A stretch of 7,612 nt of DNA from Firmicutes bacterium UBA1535 (GCA_002323775.1 DCPV01000129.1:1-7612); one strand, 5' to 3'; numbered from the stretch's first letter, positions 1-7,097 are shown. The notes: generated by a model from the letters alone, not told the origin. A program made the numbers and translations.

Positions 1-636
1 AGCAGGCAAATCCTTTATATTTTCATATCCTACCATATCATATATAAGAGTTCTTATAAAGGCTGAGCCAACAAAGTCTTTAGCTTCAGGATAAGTGAAA
101 ACTCCTGGATTTTTCATAACAAATTCTTTAAGCTCTGTAGAATTAAGCGGCGGCTCAGAAAGTAATTTTCCGTTGTTGACAAAAACAAATTGAGCCTTTC
201 CCCAAGGTGCTTCATAGCCATCTGTTGAATAACCAAAATCCACCGTTGCGGCAGGTCCTACAAGGTCTATATATTTTCCTGCGTTTTCAATTTTATTCAA
301 AAATGGTCCGTGCAGAAGCTCATTTTGTTTAGCGTAATAAAAATTCTCTCCGTTAATCCATATTACATCTATTGAGCCCGCTTTTTTGCTTCCCTTTTCA
401 TTTGTAAGCTTTGTCAAAATTTCATCTATATTCATAGGTACTCGTTCAAGCTTTATACCGTATTGCTCTTTTACATAAGGTGCCAGCTCATTGTCAATCC
501 ATTCATTAACTCTAGGGTCACCACCCCATCCATAAAGCGTTACTACATCACTTTTTTGAGTATTATTGTTGAAGTAGAATACTGCACCTACAATCATTAC
601 TACTGCTATCAACGCAATGATTATTTTCTTATTCAT
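1..636 (-). CDS. ynjB: YnjB-type ABC transporter substrate-binding protein, N-terminal part (runs off the left edge)
   Basis: Only the first 212 codons are present; the frame is open to base 1 and the C-terminal half is missing. It encodes the extracellular solute-binding component of a YnjBCD-type ABC importer (COG4134 class), whose solute is unknown. A short basic start (MNKK) is followed by one hydrophobic segment at residues 5-22 with no lipobox cysteine, so it is either an uncleaved anchor or a type I signal. The mature part opens with VTLYGWGGDPRVNEW (residues 32-46). It then has the family-typical GSIDVIWINGENF (87-99), NELLHGPF (105-112) and APWGKAQFVF (143-152), which resemble YnjB as I remember it. 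The start is well fixed: GGAGG lies six bases upstream (643-647). The ATG overlaps the end of the preceding phosphatidyltransferase gene by eight bases, so translational coupling is likely. Permease and ATPase genes should follow beyond base 1. Confidence 0.85.
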   Translation of the reverse strand, partial: MNKKIIIALIAVVMIVGAVFYFNNNTQKSDVVTLYGWGGDPRVNEWIDNELAPYVKEQYGIKLERVPMNIDEILTKLTNEKGSKKAGSIDVIWINGENFYYAKQNELLHGPFLNKIENAGKYIDLVGPAATVDFGYSTDGYEAPWGKAQFVFVNNGKLLSEPPLNSTELKEFVMKNPGVFTYPEAKDFVGSAFIRTLIYDMVGYENIKDLPA

Positions 637-1225
637 TTTTTTCCTCCAATATTTTTATTGATTCTCTAAGTCTTTGAAAGACTGTAAACGCAATAAGCAC
701 TGCATATAAAAATGTTATTTGCAACATATATTTGTTGAACAAAATCATTAGCGTAAACATAATAAAGCCCTCTGTCCTTTCCATGAGACCCGCTTGGTAG
801 TGAAAGCTTTTTTTGCCTTTATTTTCTATAAGCATTCCGCTTGTCAGAAACACCGACATCGACATCACTATTGTACATGTAAGACACAGCAATGCAAATA
901 CAGCTTCACCATGCTTTAGTGCGAATATTATAATAAATGCCAGTTCAACCACTCTATCAAAGAAAATGTCTAAAAGAGTTCCCGTCTTTGTTATTGACTT
1001 GCTTTTTCTTGCCATAGCTCCATCCACAGCATCCAAGTATCCTGAAATCCAAAGAACAGCTATAGACAAAAATTTATATCCAAAATAATATGCTGAGCTT
1101 GCACACAATCCTAAAACAAGTGCCATGAAAGTGACTTGAATAGGGGTTAATTTCAGCTTTAGCAAAAAATCAGATGTGCTATTTATATATTTATCAACAT
1201 ATTTTCTACCATAAGTATCAAGCAT
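629..1225 (-). CDS. CDP-alcohol phosphatidyltransferase (YnjF-like)
   Basis: Integral membrane enzyme of the CDP-alcohol phosphatidyltransferase family, 198 residues, the usual small size. Members displace CMP from a CDP-linked lipid (or CDP-alcohol) with an alcohol to make a phosphodiester lipid; the acceptor here is unknown. The full signature D-x2-DG-x2-AR-x8-G-x3-D-x3-D is present at D65, D68-G69, A72-R73, G82, D86 and D90, so the metal and CDP site looks intact. Several hydrophobic helices surround it (about 30-63, 88-106, 110-130 and 150-180). An ATG six bases further upstream (1231) is also in frame. AAAGGAG at 1234-1240 sits only two bases from it but eight from the ATG at 1225, so I chose 1225. 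The gene overlaps the upstream CCG gene by eight bases and the downstream ynjB-like gene by eight bases. By context it matches YnjF rather than PgsA or PssA, but the sequence alone does not prove substrate class. Confidence 0.88.
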   Translation of the reverse strand: MLDTYGRKYVDKYINSTSDFLLKLKLTPIQVTFMALVLGLCASSAYYFGYKFLSIAVLWISGYLDAVDGAMARKSKSITKTGTLLDIFFDRVVELAFIIIFALKHGEAVFALLCLTCTIVMSMSVFLTSGMLIENKGKKSFHYQAGLMERTEGFIMFTLMILFNKYMLQITFLYAVLIAFTVFQRLRESIKILEEKNE

Positions 1226-2009
1226 TTTCATTTCTCCTTTTCATGCTTTTTACAGCTCTATATCTGTTAATCCATGAGGAATTTGCTTCTGTTTGAAACA
1301 AAAGCTCAAGCACATGGTATGAAGCAAATGAATTTTGTTTAAAGGTATCTCTGCAAGAAGCACAATATGTTACAATATTGTTGGAAGGAGCCTGAGACGC
1401 TCTCAAATCAAAAAGCTTCTTTCCACTTTGAGGATTTAGAGCCATAAGCATATCTTTTTTTCCGCAGCACACTGTTTTTTCCTTGTTGTTTCTAAATTCC
1501 AAAACCTCAGCACCCATCTTATGCAAAATACTTCTTACATGCTCTGCTGCCTCTATATCATTAACAACAGGGCATGGGTCATGTAAAGAAAACTTTCTTC
1601 CGTTTAATATACCTAGACAATCTTTAGGAAAATATTCATCTATGATATGCCATGCTGATTGCACATTCACTTCACTAAATTCGCCCAATGTGACAAAACA
1701 GTTAAGACAAAGAGTATAAATATTTTTAATTCCATTTTCTTTAAAACTGTTCTTGAAAGATTCTTTTATTTTTTTAAAATCCTCTCCATGCTTAATATGC
1801 TTTGACGGTTTTCCACAGCAGGATGTGCTGTATGAAAGCTCTGGGATTGCAGTTTTCAATAGCCTATATGTTTTATCTGTTATTTCACTTCCCATTGATA
1901 GAACAGCACAGCCCGGCCAAAAAACATCTGCACCGCTGCTTGTCGTCGAAAACATTCTATTAAAACTCAATATTTGATGGCTTTTTACTATAAGTTCTCT
2001 ATAATTCAT
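1218..2009 (-). CDS. HdrB-like (Fe-S)-binding protein with two CCG cysteine-rich domains
   Basis: A 263-residue soluble protein with two copies of the CCG (cysteine-rich, PF02754-type) domain found in heterodisulfide reductase HdrB, glycolate oxidase GlcF, LutA and related enzymes. Copy 1 has C34, C64-C65-G66 and C101-x2-C104. Copy 2 has C146, C181-C182-G183 and C216-x2-C219. Both sets are complete. In HdrB such motifs bind noncubane [4Fe-4S] clusters that handle thiol/disulfide chemistry, so a redox role on a sulfur compound is a fair inference. Unlike GlcF or LutA-type partners with fused ferredoxin domains, no CxxCxxC ferredoxin motif is seen, and there is no signal peptide or membrane segment, so it should act in the cytoplasm with an unseen partner. 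The start is 11 bases after the stop of the VTT gene, with only a modest ribosome site (AAAGAG). The last eight bases overlap the phosphatidyltransferase gene. The C-terminus is basic (about 247-260). Confidence 0.85.
   Translation of the reverse strand: MNYRELIVKSHQILSFNRMFSTTSSGADVFWPGCAVLSMGSEITDKTYRLLKTAIPELSYSTSCCGKPSKHIKHGEDFKKIKESFKNSFKENGIKNIYTLCLNCFVTLGEFSEVNVQSAWHIIDEYFPKDCLGILNGRKFSLHDPCPVVNDIEAAEHVRSILHKMGAEVLEFRNNKEKTVCCGKKDMLMALNPQSGKKLFDLRASQAPSNNIVTYCASCRDTFKQNSFASYHVLELLFQTEANSSWINRYRAVKSMKRRNENA
1234..1240 (-). promoter_or_regulatory. Ribosome binding site deciding the phosphatidyltransferase start
   Basis: AAAGGAG on the minus strand lies inside the 3' end of the upstream CCG gene. 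Spacing is two bases to the ATG at 1231 and eight to the in-frame ATG at 1225, which favours the second start. Confidence 0.7.
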
Positions 2010-2020
2010 AATATCTCTTT

Positions 2021-2725
2021 CTATTTATTTTTTCTTTCATTATAAATTCGTTTTAACAATATTATTAAGATACTAAGAGCAAACAGTATCAAAAGTGCTG
2101 TAACAATCATTCTCACACTACCCGTAAGCATTCCTCCAACATATGAATAAACTATGGTTGCAGGAAGCTGTCCAATTCCAGTAGCTATCAGAAATTGTAT
2201 AAAACCAATTGATGTCAAGCCTGCCGCATAGCTTACGATGTCAAATGAAACAAAAGGGAGTAATCTACAAATCAATATAGTGTGCTTTCCATACCTTTGA
2301 AAAAATCCGTCTACACTTTCAAGTGCAAATTTGCTGGTGAGTTTTTCAACCACATCACGTCCTAATGTTTTTGCAATATAAAAGCACAGTGCCGCACCTG
2401 CCATTGAGCTGGTCCATGAAAGTATAGCTCCCTGCCACCAGCCAAAAATTGCAGCATTAGCAAATGTAATTAGAAATGCTGGCAATGGTGCGACTAAAGA
2501 CTGAAATACCATAAGGAAGAAAGATACAATTACAGCATAAATGCCAAATGATCTTATGTATTCAGCTATTGTTTCGATATTCATTGAAGCAAAAATCGAA
2601 AATATTTTGTTAAAAAAGGATTTAACTTCCGGAACTACGAAGTAGAGTATAACTGCTAGTACTAGCAATGCAATTATTATGATTTGCGCTATGCGCTTCT
2701 TTTTATGTATTAATTCATTTTTCAT
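2021..2725 (-). CDS. TVP38/TMEM64 family membrane protein (VTT domain, YdjX/YdjZ-like)
   Basis: A 234-residue integral membrane protein of the VTT/SNARE-associated (DedA-superfamily, PF09335) type, the typical length. A basic N-terminus (MKNELIHKKKR) leads into a first helix at about 12-30. A helix at about 61-77 and the conserved re-entrant region around PLPAFLITFANAAIFGWWQG follow. The hallmark F-x2-RYG-x8-RL-x-PFVSFDIVSYAAGLT lies at about 142-171, and a last hydrophobic helix at about 205-226 precedes a basic tail. Eukaryotic and bacterial relatives have been linked to lipid scrambling or lipid-carrier recycling; the substrate of this subfamily is not established. It is the first gene of the left operon, behind a good promoter. 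Its ATG is poorly served by the ribosome: only a GGA about eight bases upstream, whereas a perfect AAGGAGG lies 39 bases upstream with no start codon next to it. The frame is closed by a stop at 2744-2746, so no longer AUG-type start exists. Confidence 0.85.
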   Translation of the reverse strand: MKNELIHKKKRIAQIIIIALLVLAVILYFVVPEVKSFFNKIFSIFASMNIETIAEYIRSFGIYAVIVSFFLMVFQSLVAPLPAFLITFANAAIFGWWQGAILSWTSSMAGAALCFYIAKTLGRDVVEKLTSKFALESVDGFFQRYGKHTILICRLLPFVSFDIVSYAAGLTSIGFIQFLIATGIGQLPATIVYSYVGGMLTGSVRMIVTALLILFALSILIILLKRIYNERKNK

Positions 2726-2764
2726 ATATATAGTCCAATTGTCTTAAAATTTTCTTTTGGATAT

Positions 2765-2771
2765 CCTCCTT
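2765..2771 (-). promoter_or_regulatory. Perfect Shine-Dalgarno sequence without a start codon in the leader
   Basis: AAGGAGG in the transcribed leader of the VTT operon, 39 bases before the annotated ATG. Downstream of it the RNA reads AUAUCC then an A-rich run, with no AUG, GUG or UUG at a useful distance. The nearest UUG (2736-2738) is out of frame with the gene. It may be a ribosome standby site, part of a regulatory leader or a remnant of an older start. Confidence 0.55.
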
Positions 2772-2790
2772 AGATTTTCTTATTTTAATT

Positions 2791-2820
2791 ATTATACCCC
2801 TTTTATGCTCTATAACTCAA
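2791..2820 (-). promoter_or_regulatory. Candidate sigma-A promoter for the VTT-CCG-phosphatidyltransferase-ynjB operon
   Basis: Read on the minus strand, TTGAGT (2815-2820, four of six consensus bases) is followed after 18 bases by a perfect TATAAT (2791-2796). Transcription would start near 2784, giving a leader of about 59 bases that contains the AAGGAGG at 2765-2771. The promoter starts 14 bases beyond the stop of the LRR gene. I see no convincing terminator between that stop and this promoter, so some read-through from the LRR gene is possible. Confidence 0.55.
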
Positions 2821-2833
2821 GCCTTAATATTGT

Positions 2834-5800
2834 TTATAAAATTTCTTTGATAAATCTTGTTAAAATTTCGGCTGCTTCTCCACGGGTTATCCCATCACTC
2901 GGTGCCAGTATTTTATTGTCTTTTCCACGCAATAATCCAGTAGAGACTGCCCATTCCATAGCGTGCTTACTCCAATCGGCAATTTTATCACTGTCGTTAT
3001 ATGAGCTCAAATCAGCTTTGGATGTAATATCTATACCCTTGTGCTGAGCGTAACGATAAAGCATAGTAATCAATTGTTCCCTTGTCAGTTTCTCATTTGG
3101 GGCAAAAGAATCGCTAGTTATGCCCTTAACAACATTAGCTTTAGCTGCCCATGCAATTCCATCAATGTACCATGAATTTCCTTGTACATCCTTGAAAGAT
3201 AAATTGCTACCATCTATTTCAGGATTTTTTTCATAACGATAAAGTACAGTTGCCAGCATAGATCTAGTCATGGAAGAATTAGGAGCAAATTCAGCATCTG
3301 ATGCACCAGTAAAAATACCTTGCGCAATTACAAAATTAATACTATCTTTAGCCCAATGGTTGTTAATATCCGTGAATTTCACAACAGCTTTAACCTTAAA
3401 CACAACCTCTATGGTATGTTCTTTATCATCAGAAAATTTGTAAGAGCTTAATGCTCCAACGGATTTTCCGTCAATAATCAAATCAGCAATTTCATATCCG
3501 TTATCAGGTACTATTTCTATCGTTCTCTTATCATCAGCCATTATAACCTTTCCACCGGTTGTTTCTTTTGGCAAGGTAATAATCGGTGTTTTTACAGTTG
3601 AAGAACTGCTGCTGTCACTGTTACTATCTTCGCCACCACTAAATTCACGATAAATTATATCATAGGATTCTGACTTTGGAAAATCTAAGTGCTTTTTATT
3701 ATAAGTGTATAGATTAATCTTTCCGCTATCTTCAAAACCTGTGTTATGGTCAAATGAGCTTGCATCTAACTTCTCTATGCTATTTGGCAGATTAACTTCT
3801 TTTAAAAGGCTTACAGCAAAAGCATATGCACCTATCTCCTCTAGTCCCTCATTAAGTATTAGCTTCTCCAAGCGAATAGCTTTAGTAGTACCAGAGAATG
3901 CCCTATAACCTAAAACCTTGACACTGCTAGGAATTTCTAATTCCTTAATTTGATGGTAGTAGAACGCACCTCGTCTGATTTCTGTAACAGAATTAGGAAT
4001 TCTTAGAGTCTTCAACTGCGCACCATTGAAGGCATACTCATCTATAATCTCTACTCCTTGAGGAATTTCAATATACTGTAATGTAATGTTTCGGGCAAAT
4101 AAACCTTTTGGAATTACTTTAATATTACTTGGCAAAGTAACATCTGTCAATTTGTTGGTTGAAAATGCACCTTCCTCTATATTAACAATAGTCTCTGGAA
4201 TAATAAGCTTTTGTAACTTGTTACCATTAAAACATTGTTGCTTTAAAGTAGTTAAAGTGCTAGGGAATTCAATAGTTGTCAGATTATTATATTGGAATGC
4301 TCTTTCTTCAATTACCTCTAAAAATTTCGGTAACACAACTTTGTTTAAGCCATTAGGAGAGATAACTTCTTCTTTAATAAACTCATAACCATCAGGAATA
4401 AATGCTTCCTTAGCTATTTTTGTAATATTTTCGCCTTCCAGATTCTTATCAGGCAAAATGGTGTATCTATATAATATAGCTTTTGCTTTGCCTTCTTCTG
4501 TAAAGCCTGTTAAGCTTGTTCCTTCATAAGTGAAATCACTGGCTGTCCACAGCTCTTGTGGGTTAAAGTACACTATTTTATGACTTTTTGCATCTGCTAT
4601 AAAATCTTTATGTGCTGCATTGGTAGTATAAATATCTACAGCACCACTTGTTACGCCTATATTATCAACAAAGCTACTTTTATCTAAAGCAATAACACTG
4701 TTTGGAATATCCACTCTTGTCAACAGATTTTTATTAAATGCACCCTTTGATATGGTTTCTAATCCCTCATTCAAAGTTAAGGATTTAAGAGTTTTTAAGT
4801 TTAAATTTCCTTCAAAGGCTTGTTTTCCAATGTACTTAACATTACCCGGAATAGTCAGTGCCTCTAATTTGTGCAATATAAAAGCGGAATCGCCAATTTT
4901 TTCTACTGTAGAAGAAATAACTAATGTCTTTAATTGAGCACCTCTAAAGGCATTTGCCCCAATTTCTTCTACTCCCTCAGGTATCTCTAAGTTTGTTAAA
5001 GTAGTATTGGCAGTAAATGCACCTGCTGGAATCAATTTTAATTTATGATTTATTTCCAGTGTCGTAAGCTTATTTATACCAAAAGCACCATTCCCCATTG
5101 TTGTTAAGTTTGTCGGTAATGTAAGTGTTGTAAGCTTATTACCGTTAAATGCCATCATCCCTATATGTTCAAGAGAATCTGGGAACGATAAATCCTTAAA
5201 ATTATTATACTGGAAGGCATTATCTCCAATTATCTGTAATCCTTTTGGAAATGCTACGCTTGTAAATCCGTCCGGAGAAATTACTTCATTTTCATTGAAC
5301 TGCGCTTCCATCTTAAATGAATTAGAAGCAATTTCTGTGATTGTTTCGCCTTGTGGGTTTACATCAGGTAAGACAAGATTTTTATTATCAATAGCCTTTA
5401 TCTTTCCATCTTCAGACAAACCAGTAATTTTTCTGCCTTCGTATGTAAAGTCCTTTGCTTCCCACTCAGCAGAGCCTTCTGCATCCTTCAAAATAAGTTT
5501 TTGATAAGACGAAATGTTTTTTCCTCCAATACGGAAAATACGGTCGGCATTAAAATGGTTGGCATTTGAAGTATACATATAAACAATTCCTGAACCGTCT
5601 ACAGGAGATGATTCAATGCCTGTGTTGTTCAAGAATGCAGTACCCGCTAACTTTTCTACTCTATAAGGAAGAATAAAGCTTTTTATTTGATTATTACAAA
5701 AAGCGGTACCGTCTATTTGGATTTTCTCTTTTGTATCTGCAATAGTTAAAGAACTTATTTTATTATCCTCAAATGCACCGTTTCCTATCTTTAAGGTACT

Positions 5801-7093
5801 TTGCGGAAAATGCACTGCTGTAATTTTATTATAGCGAAAGCACTGAGCTTCAAAATTACGAACACCTTCTGGAATTGTCAATTCACTAATGCTGTTGTTC
5901 ATAAAAGCCCCGGCATTGATTGTAAATTCATTTAATCCTTCTGGAAAGATTACTTTTGTCAAGCCCTTGTTGGCAAAAGCATTGGTAGCAATAGCGGTAA
6001 TTGTATTGCCGTCTTTGTTTTTTAGAGGAATTTCCAAAACCGTGTTGTCTGCTAGTTTATTAAGACCTGTATCACTAAAACCAGTCATAATTGTAGCATT
6101 AGTAGTATCGTACGTGAAGTCTTCTGCTGTCCAAGGTTTTTCTTCTAGGATTAGTTTTGCAGAAGCTGATTTCTGTTTTGAATCCTCAGCATCGAAATGA
6201 AAAATTGTTTTAGTAGCCAGATGTAAAGGGTTTTCTGTATACAAATAGACTAATTTAGCAGTAACAGGGTCATTGCCAAGATTATTTGCAAAAGCATCGC
6301 CAGCAATCCCTTTTACCTTATAGGGCAGGCGTACTGTTTTAAGATTATTCTTAGCAAATGAACTCTTTTGAATATCAATTCCATCCAACAAATTAGAATT
6401 ATATCGATTTTCTTCAAAGACAAGAGTTTCTATCTGGTTTGTGCCAAAAGCTATCATTCCAATAGTACTGATATTATTATGTATCGTAACTTCTGTTAAG
6501 CTATTATCAAGGAATGTACCATCATTAATTACTGTAACACCTCGTGGAATTTCAACATGGGTAATATTTTTATTGCTCATAAAAGCCTGTTTGCCTAATA
6601 AGCTTAAATTATCAGGAAGCTTTAATTCGCCACTAATGCTATTTGAACTGAAAGCAGCATCTCCAATTGTTACAATAGTATCTGGAAAAGTAACAGATGT
6701 TAATTTATTTTTCGTAAAAGCCTTTACTCCGATCCCCGTAATTGCAGTACCAGTAACATTTTGAGCAGGTATTACTAAATCTTTATTTGTTGCAAGTTTA
6801 TTAAGACCCTCTGTACTAAATCCTATAATAATTGTTTCATCATTTGGGTCATATTTAAAATCTGTTGCAAGCCAGCTGTCCTCAAGAGCATATGCCCCAA
6901 TATCAGTGACTTCTGTAGTTCCAACATTAATTGTTTCATTGGCACTATACTCAAAATCTGATACAATCCAGCTATTTCCTGTGTCTGCAAAAGCGATTGC
7001 GGATACAGGAGAAAAAATTGCAACTATTATATAAACAGGTAATAATATTTTCGTTATTTTTTTAATTAATTTGTTCATCATTTTGTCCATCAT
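2834..7093 (-). CDS. Secreted BspA-like leucine-rich-repeat protein with three SLH domains
   Basis: A surface protein of about 1419 residues. A Sec signal peptide occupies residues 1-36: basic KLIKKITK, hydrophobic core, cleavage probably after AIAFA. Next come a degenerate partial module (41-72) and four large modules of BspA/LRR_5-type repeats (73-319, 320-542, 543-846, 847-1150). Each module opens with W-x3-DF-x-Y, continues as roughly 22-23 residue LRRs marked by an AF or SF pair, and closes with [AS]F-x2-N-x-G then YT-x-N-x2-H. A Ser-rich linker (1151-1174) and a beta-rich repeat resembling the divergent InlB B-repeat (1175-1236) precede three SLH domains (about 1240-1287, 1300-1348, 1365-1413), each with a TR motif (T1276-R1277, T1337-R1338, T1403-R1404). 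SLH domains bind pyruvylated secondary wall polymer; BspA-like LRRs are known as adhesins, and the ligand here is unknown. An in-frame TTG at 7105 is rejected because the ribosome site follows it. ATG 7090 is equally possible. Confidence 0.92.
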   Translation of the reverse strand: MMDKMMNKLIKKITKILLPVYIIVAIFSPVSAIAFADTGNSWIVSDFEYSANETINVGTTEVTDIGAYALEDSWLATDFKYDPNDETIIIGFSTEGLNKLATNKDLVIPAQNVTGTAITGIGVKAFTKNKLTSVTFPDTIVTIGDAAFSSNSISGELKLPDNLSLLGKQAFMSNKNITHVEIPRGVTVINDGTFLDNSLTEVTIHNNISTIGMIAFGTNQIETLVFEENRYNSNLLDGIDIQKSSFAKNNLKTVRLPYKVKGIAGDAFANNLGNDPVTAKLVYLYTENPLHLATKTIFHFDAEDSKQKSASAKLILEEKPWTAEDFTYDTTNATIMTGFSDTGLNKLADNTVLEIPLKNKDGNTITAIATNAFANKGLTKVIFPEGLNEFTINAGAFMNNSISELTIPEGVRNFEAQCFRYNKITAVHFPQSTLKIGNGAFEDNKISSLTIADTKEKIQIDGTAFCNNQIKSFILPYRVEKLAGTAFLNNTGIESSPVDGSGIVYMYTSNANHFNADRIFRIGGKNISSYQKLILKDAEGSAEWEAKDFTYEGRKITGLSEDGKIKAIDNKNLVLPDVNPQGETITEIASNSFKMEAQFNENEVISPDGFTSVAFPKGLQIIGDNAFQYNNFKDLSFPDSLEHIGMMAFNGNKLTTLTLPTNLTTMGNGAFGINKLTTLEINHKLKLIPAGAFTANTTLTNLEIPEGVEEIGANAFRGAQLKTLVISSTVEKIGDSAFILHKLEALTIPGNVKYIGKQAFEGNLNLKTLKSLTLNEGLETISKGAFNKNLLTRVDIPNSVIALDKSSFVDNIGVTSGAVDIYTTNAAHKDFIADAKSHKIVYFNPQELWTASDFTYEGTSLTGFTEEGKAKAILYRYTILPDKNLEGENITKIAKEAFIPDGYEFIKEEVISPNGLNKVVLPKFLEVIEERAFQYNNLTTIEFPSTLTTLKQQCFNGNKLQKLIIPETIVNIEEGAFSTNKLTDVTLPSNIKVIPKGLFARNITLQYIEIPQGVEIIDEYAFNGAQLKTLRIPNSVTEIRRGAFYYHQIKELEIPSSVKVLGYRAFSGTTKAIRLEKLILNEGLEEIGAYAFAVSLLKEVNLPNSIEKLDASSFDHNTGFEDSGKINLYTYNKKHLDFPKSESYDIIYREFSGGEDSNSDSSSSSTVKTPIITLPKETTGGKVIMADDKRTIEIVPDNGYEIADLIIDGKSVGALSSYKFSDDKEHTIEVVFKVKAVVKFTDINNHWAKDSINFVIAQGIFTGASDAEFAPNSSMTRSMLATVLYRYEKNPEIDGSNLSFKDVQGNSWYIDGIAWAAKANVVKGITSDSFAPNEKLTREQLITMLYRYAQHKGIDITSKADLSSYNDSDKIADWSKHAMEWAVSTGLLRGKDNKILAPSDGITRGEAAEILTRFIKEIL
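2837..3385 (-). other. Three SLH domains forming the cell-surface anchor
   Basis: The C-terminal 183 residues of the LRR protein hold three S-layer homology repeats. The first begins KFTDINNHWAKDSI and the second FKDVQGNSWYIDGIAWA. The third is more divergent (YNDSDKIADWSKHAMEWA), which is common for the last repeat. Each ends with a TR-x2 motif followed by a helix of the type LYRY or LTRF. No sortase motif is present, so anchoring is non-covalent. Confidence 0.93.
3386..3571 (-). other. Small beta-repeat domain between LRR and SLH regions
   Basis: About 62 residues with the pattern GGKV...TIEIVPDNGYEIADLIIDGKSV...YKF...HTIEVVFK. This alternating-strand pattern matches the divergent InlB B-repeat-like domains often placed before SLH anchors in clostridial surface proteins. 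It probably acts as a spacer. A Ser/Asp-rich linker (3572-3643) with a run of serines sits just before it. Confidence 0.6.
3644..4555 (-). repeat. LRR module 4 (long type, about 304 residues)
   Basis: Opens with LWTASDFTY and ends with SFDHNTG then YTYNKKH. It shares with module 3 an extra segment EVISPNG, plus FQYNN, GAQLKTL and LNEGLEE at matching positions and almost the same length. The two long modules therefore arose by duplication of one another. Confidence 0.8.
4556..5467 (-). repeat. LRR module 3 (long type, about 304 residues)
   Basis: Opens with EWEAKDFTY and ends with SFVDNIG then YTTNAAH. AF or SF pairs recur every 22-23 residues, with one 26-residue step in the repeat before LNEGLE. 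It carries the EVISPDG segment that marks the long module type and aligns with module 4 almost without gaps. Confidence 0.8.
5468..6136 (-). repeat. LRR module 2 (short type, about 223 residues)
   Basis: Opens with PWTAEDFTY and ends with AFLNNTG then YTSNANH, followed by a KLILKD tail. It lacks the EVISP segment of modules 3 and 4. It shares with module 1 the header GLNKLA and the closing LPYRV/LPYKV strand before the last repeat. Confidence 0.8.
6137..6877 (-). repeat. LRR module 1 (short type, about 247 residues)
   Basis: Opens with SWLATDFKY and ends with AFANNLG then YTENPLH and a KLILEE tail that recurs as KLILKD in module 2. The header reads GFSTEGLNKLATNKDLVIP, close to the module 2 header. 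Its internal repeats are slightly less regular than those of modules 3 and 4. Confidence 0.8.
6878..6973 (-). repeat. Degenerate partial module header (module 0)
   Basis: Thirty-two residues directly after the signal peptide copy the start of module 1: SWIVSDFEYS against SWLATDFKYD, then ETIN against ETII. The central part of the header is missing, and the text resumes at NVGTTEVTDIGAYAL, matching NVTGTAITGIGVKAF of module 1. The resemblance is visible in the DNA as well (AGCTGG, CAGATTTT and GAAACAATTA recur in order), so it is a fairly recent duplication with an internal deletion. Confidence 0.65.
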
Positions 7094-7097
7094 TATG

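Noticed and set aside
1226..1231. ATG at 1231 as the phosphatidyltransferase start
   Set aside because: Only two bases separate it from AAAGGAG, whereas the in-frame ATG at 1225 has a normal eight-base spacing. The difference is two residues.
2797..2833. Possible terminator after the LRR gene
   Set aside because: Only a weak GCTT...GAGC-type pairing without a proper T run is visible, and it overlaps the stronger promoter elements.
463..3047. Plus-strand open frames antisense to the left operon, for example 813-1088, 1483-1719 and 2757-3047
   Set aside because: They lie opposite genes with intact family motifs, show no recognisable domain and have no convincing ribosome sites. They are by-products of the coding strand.
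3705..6764. Plus-strand open frames antisense to the LRR repeats, for example 4086-4388, 5889-6200 and 6441-6764
   Set aside because: They recur at repeat positions because the LRR codons repeat, and they encode no recognisable protein.
3644..6877. Repeats as a CRISPR array or mobile element
   Set aside because: The periodicity is codon-phased and diverged inside one long frame, with no identical direct repeats separated by unique spacers, no terminal inverted repeats and no transposase.
6823..7023. Minus-strand open frame of 66 codons in another frame of the LRR gene
   Set aside because: It overlaps the signal peptide and first modules of a clear gene, has no ribosome site, and its internal repetition only mirrors the duplicated module header DNA.
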